Shown here one piece after another: positions 40,771-53,400 of a DNA stretch of 64,000 nucleotides. The translations under genes were made by a program, and so were the position numbers. Within the stretch, counting starts at the first letter, position 1. Each line of letters opens with the position of its first letter. Under the pieces are notes generated by a model, which did not search any database, was not told the origin of the DNA, and worked only from the letters and a program-made list of their open reading frames with translations. The stretch comes from Megalopta genalis (Eukaryota; Arthropoda; Insecta; Hymenoptera; Halictidae), in assembly GCF_051020955.1 (NCBI RefSeq), contig NW_027476675.1, positions 95,322 through 159,321 on the forward strand. Reading direction: 5' to 3'.

Positions 40771-42497
40771 TGAATCTGAATCATGTATATCACAAATATT
40801 TGAAGCTGAACCATTTGTTTCGCATGCATTTGTAACTAAGCCTACTACTTCGCATTGATTTGAAGCTGAATCATGTGTTTCGCTTGAATTTGAAGCGAAC
40901 ATGTTTGTTTCACATGCAGTTGAAGCTAAATCATGTATATCACAAGTATTTGCAGCTGATCCAATTGCTACGCATGAATATTAAGCTAAGCCATGTGTTA
41001 CGAATGAATTTGAAGCTAAATCATGTATTTCGCCTGTATTTGATGCTAAATCATGTATATCACAAGTATTTGACGCTAAACCATTTGTTTCGCATGGATT
41101 CGAAGATAAGCCTTCTACTTCGTATTGATTTGAAGCGATATCATATGTATCGCTTGGATTTGAAGCTAAACCTTCTATATCGCATTGATTTGAAGTTAAA
41201 TCATGTGTTTCGCTTGGATTTGAAGCCAACACGTTTGTTTCGTCTGCATTTGAAGCTATATCACTTATATCGCAAGTGTTTGAAGCTAAATCATTTGTTT
41301 CGCATGGATTTGAAGCTAAACCTTCTACATCGCATTGATTTGAGCTAAATCATGTCTTTCGCTTGCATTTGAAGCTAACTCGCTTGCTTCGCATGCAGTG
41401 GAAGCTAAATTATGTGTATCACAAGTATTTGAAGCTAAACCATTTGCTTCGCATGATTATTAAGCTAAATCATGTGTTTCGCACGGATTTGAAACTAACT
41501 CGGTTGTTTCGCCTGGATTTGAATCTAAATCATGTATATCACAAATATTTGAAGCTGAACCATTTGTTTCGCATGCATTTGTAACTAAGCCTTCTACTTC
41601 GCAATGATTTGAAGCTGAATCATGTGTTTCGCTTGAATTTGAAGCGAACATGTTTGTTTCACATGCAGTTGAAGCTTAATCATGTATATCACAAGTATTT
41701 TCAGCTGATCCATTTGCTACGCATGAATATTAAGCTAAGCCATGTGTTACGAATGAATTTGAAGCTAAATCATGTATTTCGCCTGTATTTGATCCTAAAT
41801 CATGTATATCACAAGTATTTGACGCTAAACCATTTGTTTCGCATGGATTCGAAGATAAGCCTTCTACTTCGTATTGATTTGAAGCGATATCATGTGTATC
41901 GCTTGGATTTGAAGCTAAACCTTCTATATCGCATTGATTTGAAGTTAAATCATGTGTTTCGCTTGGATTTGAAGCCAACACGTTTGTTTCGTCTGCATTT
42001 GAAGCTATATCACTTATATCGCAAGTGTTTGAAGCTAAATCATTTGTTTCGCATGGATTTGAAGCTAAACCTTCTACATCGCATTGATTTGAGCTAAATC
42101 ATGTCTTTCGCTTGCATTTGAAGCTAACTCGCTTGCTTCGCATGCAGTGGAAGCTAAATTATGTATATCACAAGTATTTGAAGCTAAACCATTTGCTTCG
42201 CATGATTATTAAGCTAAATCACGTGTTTCGCACGGATTTGAAACTAACTCGGTTGTTTCGCCTGGATTTGAATCTAAATCATGTATATCACAAATATTTG
42301 AAGCTGAACCATTTGTTTCGCATGCATTTGTAACTAAGCCTTCTACTTCGCAATGATTTGAAGCTGAATCATGTGTTTCGCTTGAATTTGAAGCGAACAT
42401 GTTTGTTTCACATGCAGTTGAAGCTTAATCATGTATATCACAAGTATTTTCAGCTGAACCATTTGCTACGCATGAATATTAAGCTAAGCCATGTGTT
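40771..42497. repeat. 749-bp HOR, two full copies and a partial third
   Basis: Copies start near 40,771, 41,520 and 42,269. Matching points (40,860/41,609/42,358; 41,363/42,112) are exactly 749 apart. The length is 25 monomers minus one base; the missing base is in gatttgagctaaatc at 41,341 and 42,090. The third copy ends near 42,497, where catgtgttacgaatg is replaced by catgtgtttcgcatgg. A monomer with gaatattaagctaagcc lies in each. Confidence 0.9.
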
Positions 42498-43920
42498 TCG
42501 CATGGATTTGAAGCTATGCCTTCTACTTCGCATTGATTTGAATCTAAATCATGGGTTTTGCATGGATTTGAAGCTAACTCGTTTGTTTCGCCAGCATTTG
42601 AAGCTATATCATTTATATTCGCAAGTATTTGAATGTCAATCATTCGTTTCGCATGGATTTGAAGCTAAGCCTTCTACTTCGCATTGATTTGAGGCTAAAT
42701 TATGTGCTTTGCATGGATTTGCAGCTAACTCATTTGTTTCGCATGCAATTGAATCTAAATCATGTATATCACTAGTATTTGAAGCTAAACCATTTGTTTC
42801 GCATGGATTCGAAGATAAGCCTTCTACTTCGCATTGATTTGATGCTAAATCATGTGTTTCATTTGGATTTGAGGCTAACTCGTTTGTTTCGCATGCTGTT
42901 GAATGTAAATCATGTATATCACAAGTATTTGAAGCTAAACAATTTGTTTCGCATGGATTTGAAGCTAAACAATCTGTTTCGAGTGGATTCTGTGATCAGC
43001 CTTCTACATCGCATTGATTTGAAGCTAAATCATGTGATTCGCTTGGATTTGAAGCTAACTCGTTTGTTTCGCATGCAGTTGAAGCTATATCATGTATGTC
43101 ACAGGTATTTGAAGCTAAACCATTAGTTTCGCATTTATTCGAAGATAATCCTTCTACTTCGCATTGATTTGAAGCTAAATCATGTGTTTTGCATGGAATT
43201 GAAGCTAACTCGTTCGTTTCGCCTGCATTTCAAGCTATATCACTTCTATTCACAAGTATGTGAAGCTAAATCGTTCGTTTCGCATGGATTTGTCGCTAAG
43301 CCTTCAGACTTCGCGTTGATTTGATGCTAAATCATGCGTTTCGCATGGATTTCAAGCTATATCACTTATATTCGCAAGTATTTGAAGTTCAATCATTCGT
43401 TTCGCATCGATTCGAAGCTAATCCTTCTACTTCGGATTGTTTTGAAGCTAAATCATGTGTTTCGCATGGATTTGTAGCTAAGTCGTTTGATTCGCCTGCA
43501 TTTGAAGCTATATCACTTATATGGCAAGTGTTTGAAGCTAAATCATTTGTGTCGCATGGGTTTGAAGCTAAGCCTTCTACTTCGGATGGATTTGAAGCTA
43601 AATCATGCGTTTCGCTTGGATTTAAAACTAACTTGTTTGTTTCGCATGCAGTTGAAACTAAATCATGTATATCACAAGTATTTGAAGCAAAACCATTTGT
43701 TTCGCAAGAATATTAAGCTGAACCATGTGTTTCGAATGAATTTGAAGCTAAATCATGTTTTTCGCATGGTTTTTGAAGCTAACTCGTTTGTTTCGCATGC
43801 TGTTGAAGCTAAATCAAGTATATCACAAGTATTTGAAGCTAAACCGTTTGATTCGCATGGATTCGAAGCTAAGCCTTCTACCTCGCATTGATTTGTAGCT
43901 AAATCATGTGTTTCGCATGG
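42498..43920. repeat. Mixed monomers
   Basis: Type A-E monomers are interleaved with the tatattcgcaag subfamily and with gagtggattctgtgatcagc near 42,980, which resembles a marker near 1,000-1,010 and 3,000. About 43,195-43,330 is closely matched near 44,880-45,015 and 48,510-48,650 (tattcacaagtatgtgaagc). No gene is seen. Confidence 0.8.
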
Positions 43921-45150
43921 ATTTAAAGCTAACTCGTTTGTTTCGCATGCAGTTGAAGCTAAATCATGTATATCACAAGTGTGTGAAGCTAAACCAATTG
44001 TTTCGCATGGATTCGGAGATAACCCTTCTACTTCGCATTGATTTGAAGTTAAGTCATGTGCTTCCCCTGGATTTGAAGCTCTCTCGTTTGTCTCTCATGC
44101 AGTTGAAGCTAAATCCTGTACATCACAAATATTTGAAGCTAAAACATTTGTTTCGCATGGATTTGAAACCAAGCCTTATTCTTCGCATTGATTTGAAGTT
44201 AAATAATGTGTTTCGCTTGGATTTGAAGCGAAGCCATCTTATTCGCTTTGATTTGAATCTAAATCATGTGTTTCGCATGGATTTGAAGCTAACTCGTTTA
44301 ATTCGCATGCAGTTGAAGCTAAATCATGTATGTCACAAGCATTTGAAGCTAAAACATTTGATTCGCATGGATTTGAAACTCGGCATTCTACTTCGCATTG
44401 ATTTGAAGCTAAATCATGTGTTCCGTATGGATTTGAAGCTAACTCGTTTGTTTCGCATGCAGTTGAAGCTAAATTATGTATATCACAAGCATTTGAAGCT
44501 AAACCATTTGTTTCGCATGGATATGAAACCACGCCTTCTACTTCGCATTGATTTGAGGCTAAATAAATTGTTTCGCTTGGATTTTAAGCTAACTCGTTTG
44601 TTTCGCATGATGTTGAAGCTAAATCATGTATATCACAAGTATTTGAAGCTAAACCATTTTATTCCCATTGATTTGAAACTCAGCATTCTACTTCGCATTG
44701 TTTTGAAGCTAAATCACGTGTTCCGCTTGGATTTTAAGCTAACTCGTTTGTATCACATGCAGTTGAAGTTAAATCATGAATATCACAAGTATTTGAAGCT
44801 AATCGAATTGTTTCGCATGGATTTGAAGCTAAGCCGTCTACTTCGCATTGATTTGAAGCTAAATCATGTGTTTTGCATGGAATTGAAGCTAACTCGTTCG
44901 TTTCGCCTGCATTTCAAGCTATATCACTTCTATTCACAAGTATGTGAAGCTAAATCGTTCGTTTCGCATGGATTTGACGCTAAGCCTTCAGACTTCGCGT
45001 TGATTTGATGCTAAATCACGTGTTTCGCATGGATTTGAGGCTAGCTCGTTTGTTTCGCATGCAGTTGAAGCTAAATCATGTATATCACAATTGTTTGAAG
45101 CTAAACCATTTGTTTTGCATGGATTCGAAGATAATCCTTCTACATCGCAT

Positions 45151-45300
45151 TGATTTGAAGCTAAATCATGTGTTTCGCATGGATTTGAAGCTAACTCGTT
45201 TGTTTCGCATGCAGTTGAAGCTAAATCATGTATATCACAGGTCTTTGAAGCTAAACCATTTGTTTCGCATGGATTCGTAGTTACGCCTTCTACTTCGCAT
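45151..45300. repeat. Reference 150-bp higher-order repeat unit (five 30-bp monomers)
   Basis: This is a clean example of the five-monomer unit that recurs through most of the window. In order, the monomers can be told apart by the bases after the core: type A aatcatgtgtttcgcatgg, type B actcgtttgtttcgcatgc, type C (core starts agttg) aatcatgtatatcacaagt, type D aaccatttgtttcgcatgg, and type E (core usually attcgaagat or atttgaagat) aagccttctacttcgcattg. Types differ from each other more than copies of the same type 150 bp away do, which defines a higher-order repeat. The type E to A junction carries cattgattt, giving an in-frame TGA once per 150 bp in one forward frame. In this copy type E reads gtagttacgcc. 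Confidence 0.9.
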
Positions 45301-45507
45301 CGATTTGGAGCTAAATCATGTTTTTCGCATGGTTTTTGAAGCTAACTCGTTTGTTTCGCATGCAGTTGAAGCTAAATCATGTATATCACAAGTGTGTGAA
45401 GCTAAACCAATTGTTTCGCATGGATTCGAAGATAACCCTTCTACTTCGCATTGATTTGAAGTTAAGTCATGTGCTTCCCCTGGATTTGAAGCTCTCTCGT
45501 TTGTCTC

Positions 45508-45945
45508 TCATGCAGTTGAAGCTAAATCCTGTACATCACAAATATTTGAAGCTAAAACATTTGTTTCGCATGGATTTGAAACCAAGTCTTCTTCTTCGCA
45601 TTGATTTGAAGTTAAATAATGTGGTTCGCTTGGATTTGAAGCGAAGCCATCTAATTCGCTTTGATTTGAATCTAAATCATGTGTTTCGCATGGATTTGAA
45701 GCTAACTCGTTTATTTCGCATGCAGTTGAAGCTAAATCATGTATGTCACAAGTATTTGAAGCTAAAACATTTGATTCGCATGGATTTGAAACTCGGCATT
45801 CCAATTCGCATTGATTTGAAGCTAAATCATGTGTTCCGTATGGATTTGAAGCTAACTCGTTTGTTTTGCATGCAGTTGAAGCTAAATTATGTATATCACA
45901 AGCATTTGAAGCTAAACCCTTTGTTTCGCATGGATATGAAACCAC
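45508..45945 (-). other. Longest minus-strand open frame (145 codons); judged a by-product
   Basis: The minus strand reads as decapeptides close to CETHDLASNP, with one Cys per ten residues and a constant LASN from the repeat core. Equal-length copies lie at 46,799-47,236 and 49,142-49,579. This is the most protein-like of the three open frames in composition. It is closed by stops that are part of the repeat itself: forward ctctcatgcag gives TGA, gattttaagc gives TAA, and gatcagcc and tttcaaaat (common at 1-36 kb) give TGA. No start context, signal peptide or unique terminus is visible. Confidence 0.7.
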
Positions 45946-46608
45946 GCATTCTACTTCGCATTGATTTGAGGCTAAATAATTTGTTTCGCTTGGATTTTAA
46001 GCTAACTCGTTTGTTTCACATGCAGTTGAAGTTAAATCATGAATATCACAAGAATTTGAAGCTAAACCATTTGTTTCGCATGGATTCGAATATAAGCCTT
46101 CTACTTCGCATCGATTTGAAGCTAAATCATGTGATTCGCGTGGATTTGAACCTGAATCATGTGATTCGCATGGATTTGATGCTAACTCGTTTGTTTCGCC
46201 TGCATTTGAAGCTATATCGCTTATATCGCAATTATATGAAGCTAAATAATTTGTGTCGCATGCATTTGATGCTAAGCCTTCAACTTCGCATTGAATTGAA
46301 TCTAAATCATGTGTTTCGCCTGGATTCGAAACAAACTCGTTTGTTTCGCATGCAGTTGAAGCTAAATCATGTATATCACAATTGTTTGAAGCTAAACCAT
46401 TTGTTTTGCATGGATTCGAAGATAATCCTTCTACATCGCATTGATTTGAAGCTAAATCATGTGTTTCGCATGGATTTGAAGCTAACTCGTTTGTTTCGCA
46501 TGCAGTTGAAGCTAAATCATGTATATCACAGGTCTTTGAAGCTAAACCATTTGTTTCGCATGGATTCGTAGTTACGCCTTCTACTTCGCATCGATTTGGA
46601 GCTAAATC

Positions 46609-48036
46609 ATGTTTTTCGCATGGTTTTTGAAGCTAACTCGTTTGTTTCGCATGCAGTTGAAGCTAAATCATGTATATCACAAGTGTGTGAAGCTAAACCA
46701 ATTGTTTCGCATGGATTCGAAGATAACCCTTCTACTTCGCATTGATTTGAAGTTAAGTCATGTGCTTCCCCTGGATTTGAAGCTCTCTCGTTTGTCTCTC
46801 ATGCAGTTGAAGCTAAATCCTGTACATCACAAATATTTGAAGCTAAAACATTTGTTTCGCATGGATTTGAAACCAAGTCTTCTTCTTCGCATTGATTTGA
46901 AGTTAAATAATGTGGTTCGCTTGGATTTGAAGCGAAGCCATCTAATTCGCTTTGATTTGAATCTAAATCATGTGTTTCGCATGGATTTGAAGCTAACTCG
47001 TTTATTTCGCATGCAGTTGAAGCTAAATCATGTATGTCACAAGTATTTGAAGCTAAAACATTTGATTCGCATGGATTTGAAACTCGGCATTCCAATTCGC
47101 ATTGATTTGAAGCTAAATCATGTGTTCCGTATGGATTTGAAGCTAACTCGTTTGTTTTGCATGCAGTTGAAGCTAAATTATGTATATCACAAGCATTTGA
47201 AGCTAAACCCTTTGTTTCGCATGGATATGAAACCACGCATTCTACTTCGCATTGATTTGAGGCTAAATAATTTGTTTCGCTTGGATTTTAAGCTAACTCG
47301 TTTGTTTCACATGCAGTTGAAGTTAAATCATGAATATCACAAGAATTTGAAGCTAAACCATTTGTTTCGCATGGATTCGAATATAAGCCTTCTACTTCGC
47401 ATCGATTTGAAGCTAAATCATGTGATTCGCGTGGATTTGAACCTGAATCATGTGATTCGCATGGATTTGATGCTAACTCGTTTGTTTCGCCTGCATTTGA
47501 AGCTATATCGCTTATATCGCAATTATATGAAGCTAAATAATTTGTGTCGCATGCATTTGATGCTAAGCCTTCAACTTCGCATTGAATTGAATCTAAATCA
47601 TGTGTTTCGCCTGGATTCGAAACAAACTCGTTTGTTTCGCATGCAGTTGAAGCTAAATGATGTATATCACAAGTATTTGAATCTAAACCATTTGTTTTGC
47701 ATGGATACGAAGATAATCCTTCTACTTCGCATTGATTTGAATCTAAATCATGTTTTTCGCATGGATTTGATGCTAACTAGATTGTCTCGCATGCAGTTGA
47801 AACTAAATCATGTACATCACATGTATTCGAAGCTAAACGATTTGTTTCGCATGGATTTGAAGATAAGCCTTCTACTTCGCATTGATTTGAAGCTAAATCA
47901 TGTTTTTCGCATGGTTTTTGAAGCTAACTCGTTTGTTTCGCATGCTATTGAAGCTAAATCATGTATGTCACAAGTGTTTGAAGCTAAATCATTTGTTTTG
48001 CATGGAATCGAAGATTACCCTTCTTCTTCGCACTGA
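46609..48036 (+). other. Longest open frame (475 codons); judged a repeat by-product, not a gene
   Basis: It translates as imperfect ten-residue repeats of the form MDLKLNHVFR, very rich in Leu, Lys, Asn, His and Arg. There is no signal peptide, recognisable domain, catalytic motif or non-repetitive end. The frame opens because 30-bp repeats keep phase and this frame of the monomer has no stop. It starts where the one-base insertion in catggtttttgaagc shifts the frame, and near-copies at 45,318-46,571 and 48,952-49,812 end at different places because of ordinary repeat variation. A transcribed and translated repeat protein cannot be excluded from sequence alone, but nothing here favours it. 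Confidence 0.75.
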
Positions 48037-50600
48037 TTTGAAGCAAAATCATGTGTTTAGCATGGATTTGAAGCTAACTCGTTGTTTCGCATGCAGTTGA
48101 AGCTAAATCATGTATATCACAAGTATTTGAAGCTAAACCCTTTGTTTCGCATGGATATGAAACCACGCCTTCTACTTCGCATTGATTTGAGGCTAAATAA
48201 ATTGTTTCGCTTGGATTTTAAGCTAACTCGTTTGTTTCGCATGATGTTGAAGCTAAATCATGTATATCACAAGTATTTGAAGCTAAACCATTTTATTCCC
48301 ATTGATTTGAAACTCAGCATTCTACTTCGCATTGTTTTGAAGCTAAATCACGTGTTCCGCTTGGATTTTAAGCTAACTCGTTTGTATCACATGCAGTTGA
48401 AGTTAAATCATGAATATCACAAGTATTTGAAGCTAATCGAATTGTTTCGCATGGATTTGGAGCTAAGCCGTCTACTTCGCATTGATTTGAAGCTAAATCA
48501 TGTGTTTTGCATGGAATTGAAGCTAACTCGTTCGTTTCGCCTGCATTTCAAGCTATATCACTTCTATTCACAAGTATGTGAAGCTAAATCGTTCGTTTCG
48601 CATGGATTTGACGCTAAGCCTTCAGACTTCGCGTTGATTTGATGCTAAATCACGTGTTTCGCATGGATTTGAGGCTAGCTCGTTTGTTTCGCATGCAGTT
48701 GAAGCTAAATCATGTATATCACAATTGTTTGAAGCTAAACCATTTGTTTTGCATGGATTCGAAGATAATCCTTCTACATCGCATTGATTTGAAGCTAAAT
48801 CATGTGTTTCGCATGGATTTGAAGCTAACTCGTTTGTTTCGCATGCAGTTGAAGCTAAATCATGTATATCACAGGTCTTTGAAGCTAAACCATTTGTTTC
48901 GCATGGATTCGTAGTTAAGCCTTCTACTTCGCATCGATTTGGAGCTAAATCATGTTTTTCGCATGGTTTTTGAAGCTAACTCGTTTGTTTCGCATGCAGT
49001 TGAAGCTAAATCATGTATATCACAAGTGTGTGAAGCTAAACCAATTGTTTCGCATGGATTCGAAGATAACCCTTCTACTTCGCATTGATTTGAAGTTAAG
49101 TCATGTGCTTCCCCTGGATTTGAAGCTCTCTCGTTTGTCTCTCATGCAGTTGAAGCTAAATCCTGTACATCACAAATATTTGAAGCTAAAACATTTGTTT
49201 CGCATGGATTTGAAACCAAGCCTTCTTCTTCGCATTGATTTGAAGTTAAATAATGTGTTTCGCTTGGATTTGAAGCGAAGCCATCTAATTCGCTTTGATT
49301 TGAATCTAAATCATGTGTTTCGCATGGATTTGAAGCTAACTCGTTTATTTCGCATGCAGTTGAAGCTAAATCATGTATGTCACAAGTATTTGAAGCTAAA
49401 ACATTTGATTCGCATGGATTTGAAACTCGGCATTCCAATTCGCATTGATTTGAAGCTAAATCATGTGTTCCGTATGGATTTGAAGCTAACTCGTTTGTTT
49501 TGCATGCAGTTGAAGCTAAATTATGTATATCACAAGCATTTGAAGCTAAATCCTTTGTTTCGCATGGATATGAAACCACGCATTCTACTTCGCATTGATT
49601 TGAGGCTAAATAATTTGTTTCGCTTGGATTTTAAGCTAACTCGTTTGTTTCACATGCAGTTGAAGTTAAATCATGAATATCACAAGAATTTGAAGCTAAA
49701 CCATTTGTTTCGCATGGATTTGAAGATTAGCCGTCTACTTCGCATTGATTTGAAGCTAAATCATGTGATTCGCATGGATTTAAAGCTAACTCGTTATTTC
49801 GCCTGCATTTGAAGCCAAATCATGTATATCACAAATATTTGAAGCTAAACCATTTGTTTCGCATGGATTCGAATATAAGCCTTCTACTTCGCATCGATTT
49901 GAAGCTAAATCATGTGATTCGCATGGATTTGAACCTGAATCATGTGATTCGCATGGATTTGATGCTAACTCGTTTGTTTCGCCTGCATTTGAAGCTATAT
50001 CGCTTATATCGCAATTATATGAAGCTAAATAATTTGTGTCGCATGCATTTGATGCTAAGCCTTCAACTTCGCATTGAATTGAATCTAAATCATGTGTTTC
50101 GCCTGGATTCGAAACAAACTCGTTTGTTTCGCATGCAGTTGAAGCTAAATGATGTATATCACAAGTATTTGAATCTAAACCATTTGTTTTGCATGGATAC
50201 GAAGATAATCCTTCTACTTCGCATTGATTTGAATCTAAATCATGTTTTTCGCATGGATTTGATGCTAACTCGATTGTCTCGCATGCAGTTGAAACTAAAT
50301 CATGTATATCACAAGTATTCGAAGCTAAACGATTTGTTTCGCATGGATTTGAAGATAAGCCTTCTACTTCGCATTGATTTGAAGCTAAATCATGTTTTTC
50401 GCATGGTTTTTGAAGCTAACTCGTTTGTTTCGCATGCTATTGAAGATAAATCATGTATGTCACAAGTGTTTGAAGCTAAATCATTTGTTTTGCATGGAAT
50501 CGAAGATTACCCTTCTTCTTCGCACTGATTTGAAGCAAAGTCATGTGTTTAGCATGGATTTGAAGCTAACTCGTTGTTTCGCATGCAGTTGAAGCTAAAT

Positions 50601-51940
50601 CATGTATATCACAAGTATTTGAAGCTAAACCATTTGTTTCGCATGGATTCGAAGATCAGCTTTCTGCTTCGCATTGATTTGCAGCTAAATCATGTGTTTA
50701 GCATGGATTTGAAGCTAACTCGTTTGTTTCTCATGCAGTTGAAGCTAAATCATGTATATCACAAGTATTTGGAGCTAAACCATTTGTTTCGCATGGATTT
50801 GAAACAACGCCTTCTACTTCGCATTGATTTGATGCTAAATAATTTGTTTCGCTTGGAATTGAAGCTAAACCTTCTACTTCACGTCGATTTGACGTTAAAT
50901 CATATTTTTTACTGGATTTGAAGCTAACTCGTTTGTTTCGCATGCTGTTGAAGCTAAATCATGTATATCACAAGTATTTTAATCTGAACCGTTTGTTTCG
51001 CATGGATTCGAAGATCAGACTTCTGCTTCGCATTGATTTGAAGCTAAATCATGTGTTTCGCATGGATTTGAAGCTTACTCGTTTGTTTTGCATGCAGTTG
51101 AAGCTAAATCATGTATATCGCAAGTGTTTGAAGCTAACCCGTTTGATTCGCATGGATTTGATGATAAGCCTTCTACTTCGCATTGATTTGAAGCTAAATC
51201 ATGTGGTTCGCATGGATTGGAAGCTTACTCGTTTGTTTTGCATGCAGTTGAAGCTAAATCATGTATAACACAAGTGTTTGAAGGTAACCCGTTTGATTCG
51301 CATGGATTTGATGATAAGCCTTCTACTTCGCATTGATTTGAAGCTAAATCATGTGGTTCGCATGGATTGGAAGCAAACTCATTTGCTTCGCCTGCATTTG
51401 AAGCTATACCACTTATATCGCAATTATCTGAAGATTATTGATTTGTTTCTTATTAACTTGAAGCTAAGCCTTCTACTTCGCATTGATTTGAAGCTAAATC
51501 ATGTGTTTCTCATGGATTTGAAGCTAACTCGTTTGTTTCGCATGCAGTTGAAGCTAAATCATGTATATCACAAGTATTTGAATCTAAAACATTTGTTTGG
51601 CATGGATTCGAAGATCAGCCTTCTGCTTCGGATTGATTTGCAGCTAAATCATGTGTTTAGCATGGATTTGAAGCTAACTCGTTTGTTTCGCATGCTGTTG
51701 AAGCTAAATCATGTATATCACAAGTATTTTAATCTGAACCGTTTGTTTCGCATGGATTCGAAGATCAGACTTCTGCTTCGCATTGATTTGAAGCTAAATC
51801 ATGTGTTCCGCATGGATTTGAAGCTTACTCGTTTGTTTTGCATTCAGTTGAAGCTAAATCATGTATATCACAAGTGTTTGAAGCTAACCCGTTTGATTCG
51901 CATGGATTTGATGAGAAGCCTTCTACTTCGCATTGATTTG
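50601..51940. repeat. 750-bp HOR with inner 150-bp duplication
   Basis: Bases from about 50,920 recur at offset 750 (catgctgttg at 50,941 and 51,691, followed in both by gtattttaatctgaacc). Inside, two adjacent 150-bp units near 51,125 and 51,275 share ttgatgataagccttctac and catgtggttcgcatggattg. No gene is seen. Confidence 0.85.
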
Positions 51941-53400
51941 AAGGTAAATCATGTGATTCGCATGGATTTGAAGATAACTCGATTGTTTGACATGCAGTTG
52001 AATCTATATCACTTATATTCGCAAGCATTTGAAGCCGAATCATTCGGTTTGCAAGGATTTGAAGCTAAGCCTTCTACTTCGCATTGATTTGATGCTAAAT
52101 TATGTGTTTCGCATGCAGTTGAAGCTAAATTACGTATATCACAAGTATTTGAAACTTAATCATTCAGTTCGCATGGATTTGAAGCTAAGCCTTCTACTTC
52201 GCATTGATTTGAAGTTAAATCATGTGTTACGCTTGGATTTGAAGCTCACTCGTTTGTTTCGCCTGCATTTGAAGCTTAATCATGTATATCACAAGTATTT
52301 GAAGGTAAACCATTTGTTTTGAAGCTAAATCACGTGTTTCACATGGATTTGTAGCTAAGCCTTCTACTTCGCATTGATTTGAAACTTAATCATGTGTTTC
52401 GCTCGGATTTGAAGATAATTCGTTTGTTTCGCATGCAGTTGAAACTATATCATGTATATCACAAGTATTTGAAGCTAAACCATTTGATTCGCATGTATTT
52501 GAAGCTAAGCATTCCACTTCTCATTGATTTGAAGCTAAATCACGTGTTTCGCTTGGATTTGAAGCTAACTCGTTTGTTTCGCATGCAGTTGGAGCTAAAT
52601 CATGTATTTCACAAGTATTTGAAGCTAAACTTTTTGTTACTCATGTATTTGAAGCTAAGCCTTCCACCTCGCATTGATTTGAAGCTAAATCATGTGTTTC
52701 GCATGGATTTGATTCTAACTCGTTTGTTTCGCATGCTGTTGAAGCTAAATCATTTATATCTCAAGCATTTGAAGCTAAACCATTTGTTTCGCATGCATTC
52801 GAAGATAAGCATTCCACTTCGCATTGAAGTGAAGCTAAATCATGTGTTTCGCATGGATTTGAAACTAACTCGTCTGTTTCGCCTGCTTTTGAATCTATAT
52901 CACTTATATCGCAAGTATCTGAAGCTGAACCATTTGTTTCGCATGGATTTGAAGCTAACTCATTTGTTTCGCCTGCATTTGTAGCTATATCACTTATATC
53001 GCAAGCATTTGAAGCTTAATCATTCGTTTTGCATGGATTTGTAGCTAAGCCTTCTACGCCGCACTGATTTGAAGCTAAATCATGTGTTTCGCATTAATTT
53101 GAAGATAACTCGTTCGTTCGTCTGCATTTGAAGTTATTTCATTTATATCGCAAATATTTGAATCTAAATCATGTGTTTCGCTCGGATTTGAAGCTAAGCC
53201 TTCTATTTCGCATGATTTGAATCTAAATCATATGTTCCGCATGGATTTGAAGCTGACTCGTTTGTTTCGCATGGAGTTGAAGCTAAGCCTTTAACGTCGC
53301 ATTGATTTGAAGCTAAATCATGTGTTTCGCATGAATTTGAAGCTAACTGTTTGTTCCGCCTGCATTTGAAGCTATATCACTTATATCACAAGTATTTGAG
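51941..53400. repeat. Mosaic block joining two distant subfamilies
   Basis: About 51,945-52,110 matches sequence found at about 27,780-28,100 and 32,715-33,035 (ttgtttgacatgcagttg, gccgaatcattcggtt). Directly after, 52,110-52,210 matches about 32,055-32,155 and 36,690-36,790 (aaattacgtatatcacaag, gaaacttaatcattcagtt). The two sources are about 4 kb apart elsewhere, so the join is new here. The remainder to 53,400 is mixed monomers; no gene is seen. Confidence 0.8.

Larger units (their letters stand above)
43921..50600. repeat. 1.3-2.3-kb HOR family, four copies of a shared head
   Basis: A shared head of about 660 bp starts near 43,921, 45,331, 46,622 and 48,965 (offsets 1,413, 1,291 and 2,343), followed by tails of different length. 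The tail at 45,005-45,330 recurs at 48,639-48,964 (offset 3,634), and 47,360-48,110 recurs at 49,850-50,600 (offset 2,492). The marker catggtttttgaagc, one base longer than catggatttgaagc, stands at about 43,768, 45,331, 46,622, 47,913, 48,965 and 50,405. The forward open frames of 417 and 475 codons in this region are copies of one another. Confidence 0.88.

Noticed and set aside
43908..45008. 366-codon + strand open frame as a gene
   Set aside because: It is a third version of the same repeat reading, with different ends; no domain or unique sequence.
45318..46571. 417-codon + strand open frame as a gene
   Set aside because: It starts at the amplified frame-shifting insertion catggtttttgaagc and ends at an ordinary repeat variant; composition is extreme and fully repetitive.
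46799..49579. Minus-strand Cys-containing repeat protein (145-codon frames at 46,799-47,236 and 49,142-49,579)
   Set aside because: Composition is plausible, but the frame is closed by repeat-fixed stops, has no start context or signal peptide, and is broken in most of the array. Cys spacing of ten does not fit zinc fingers or other known Cys motifs.
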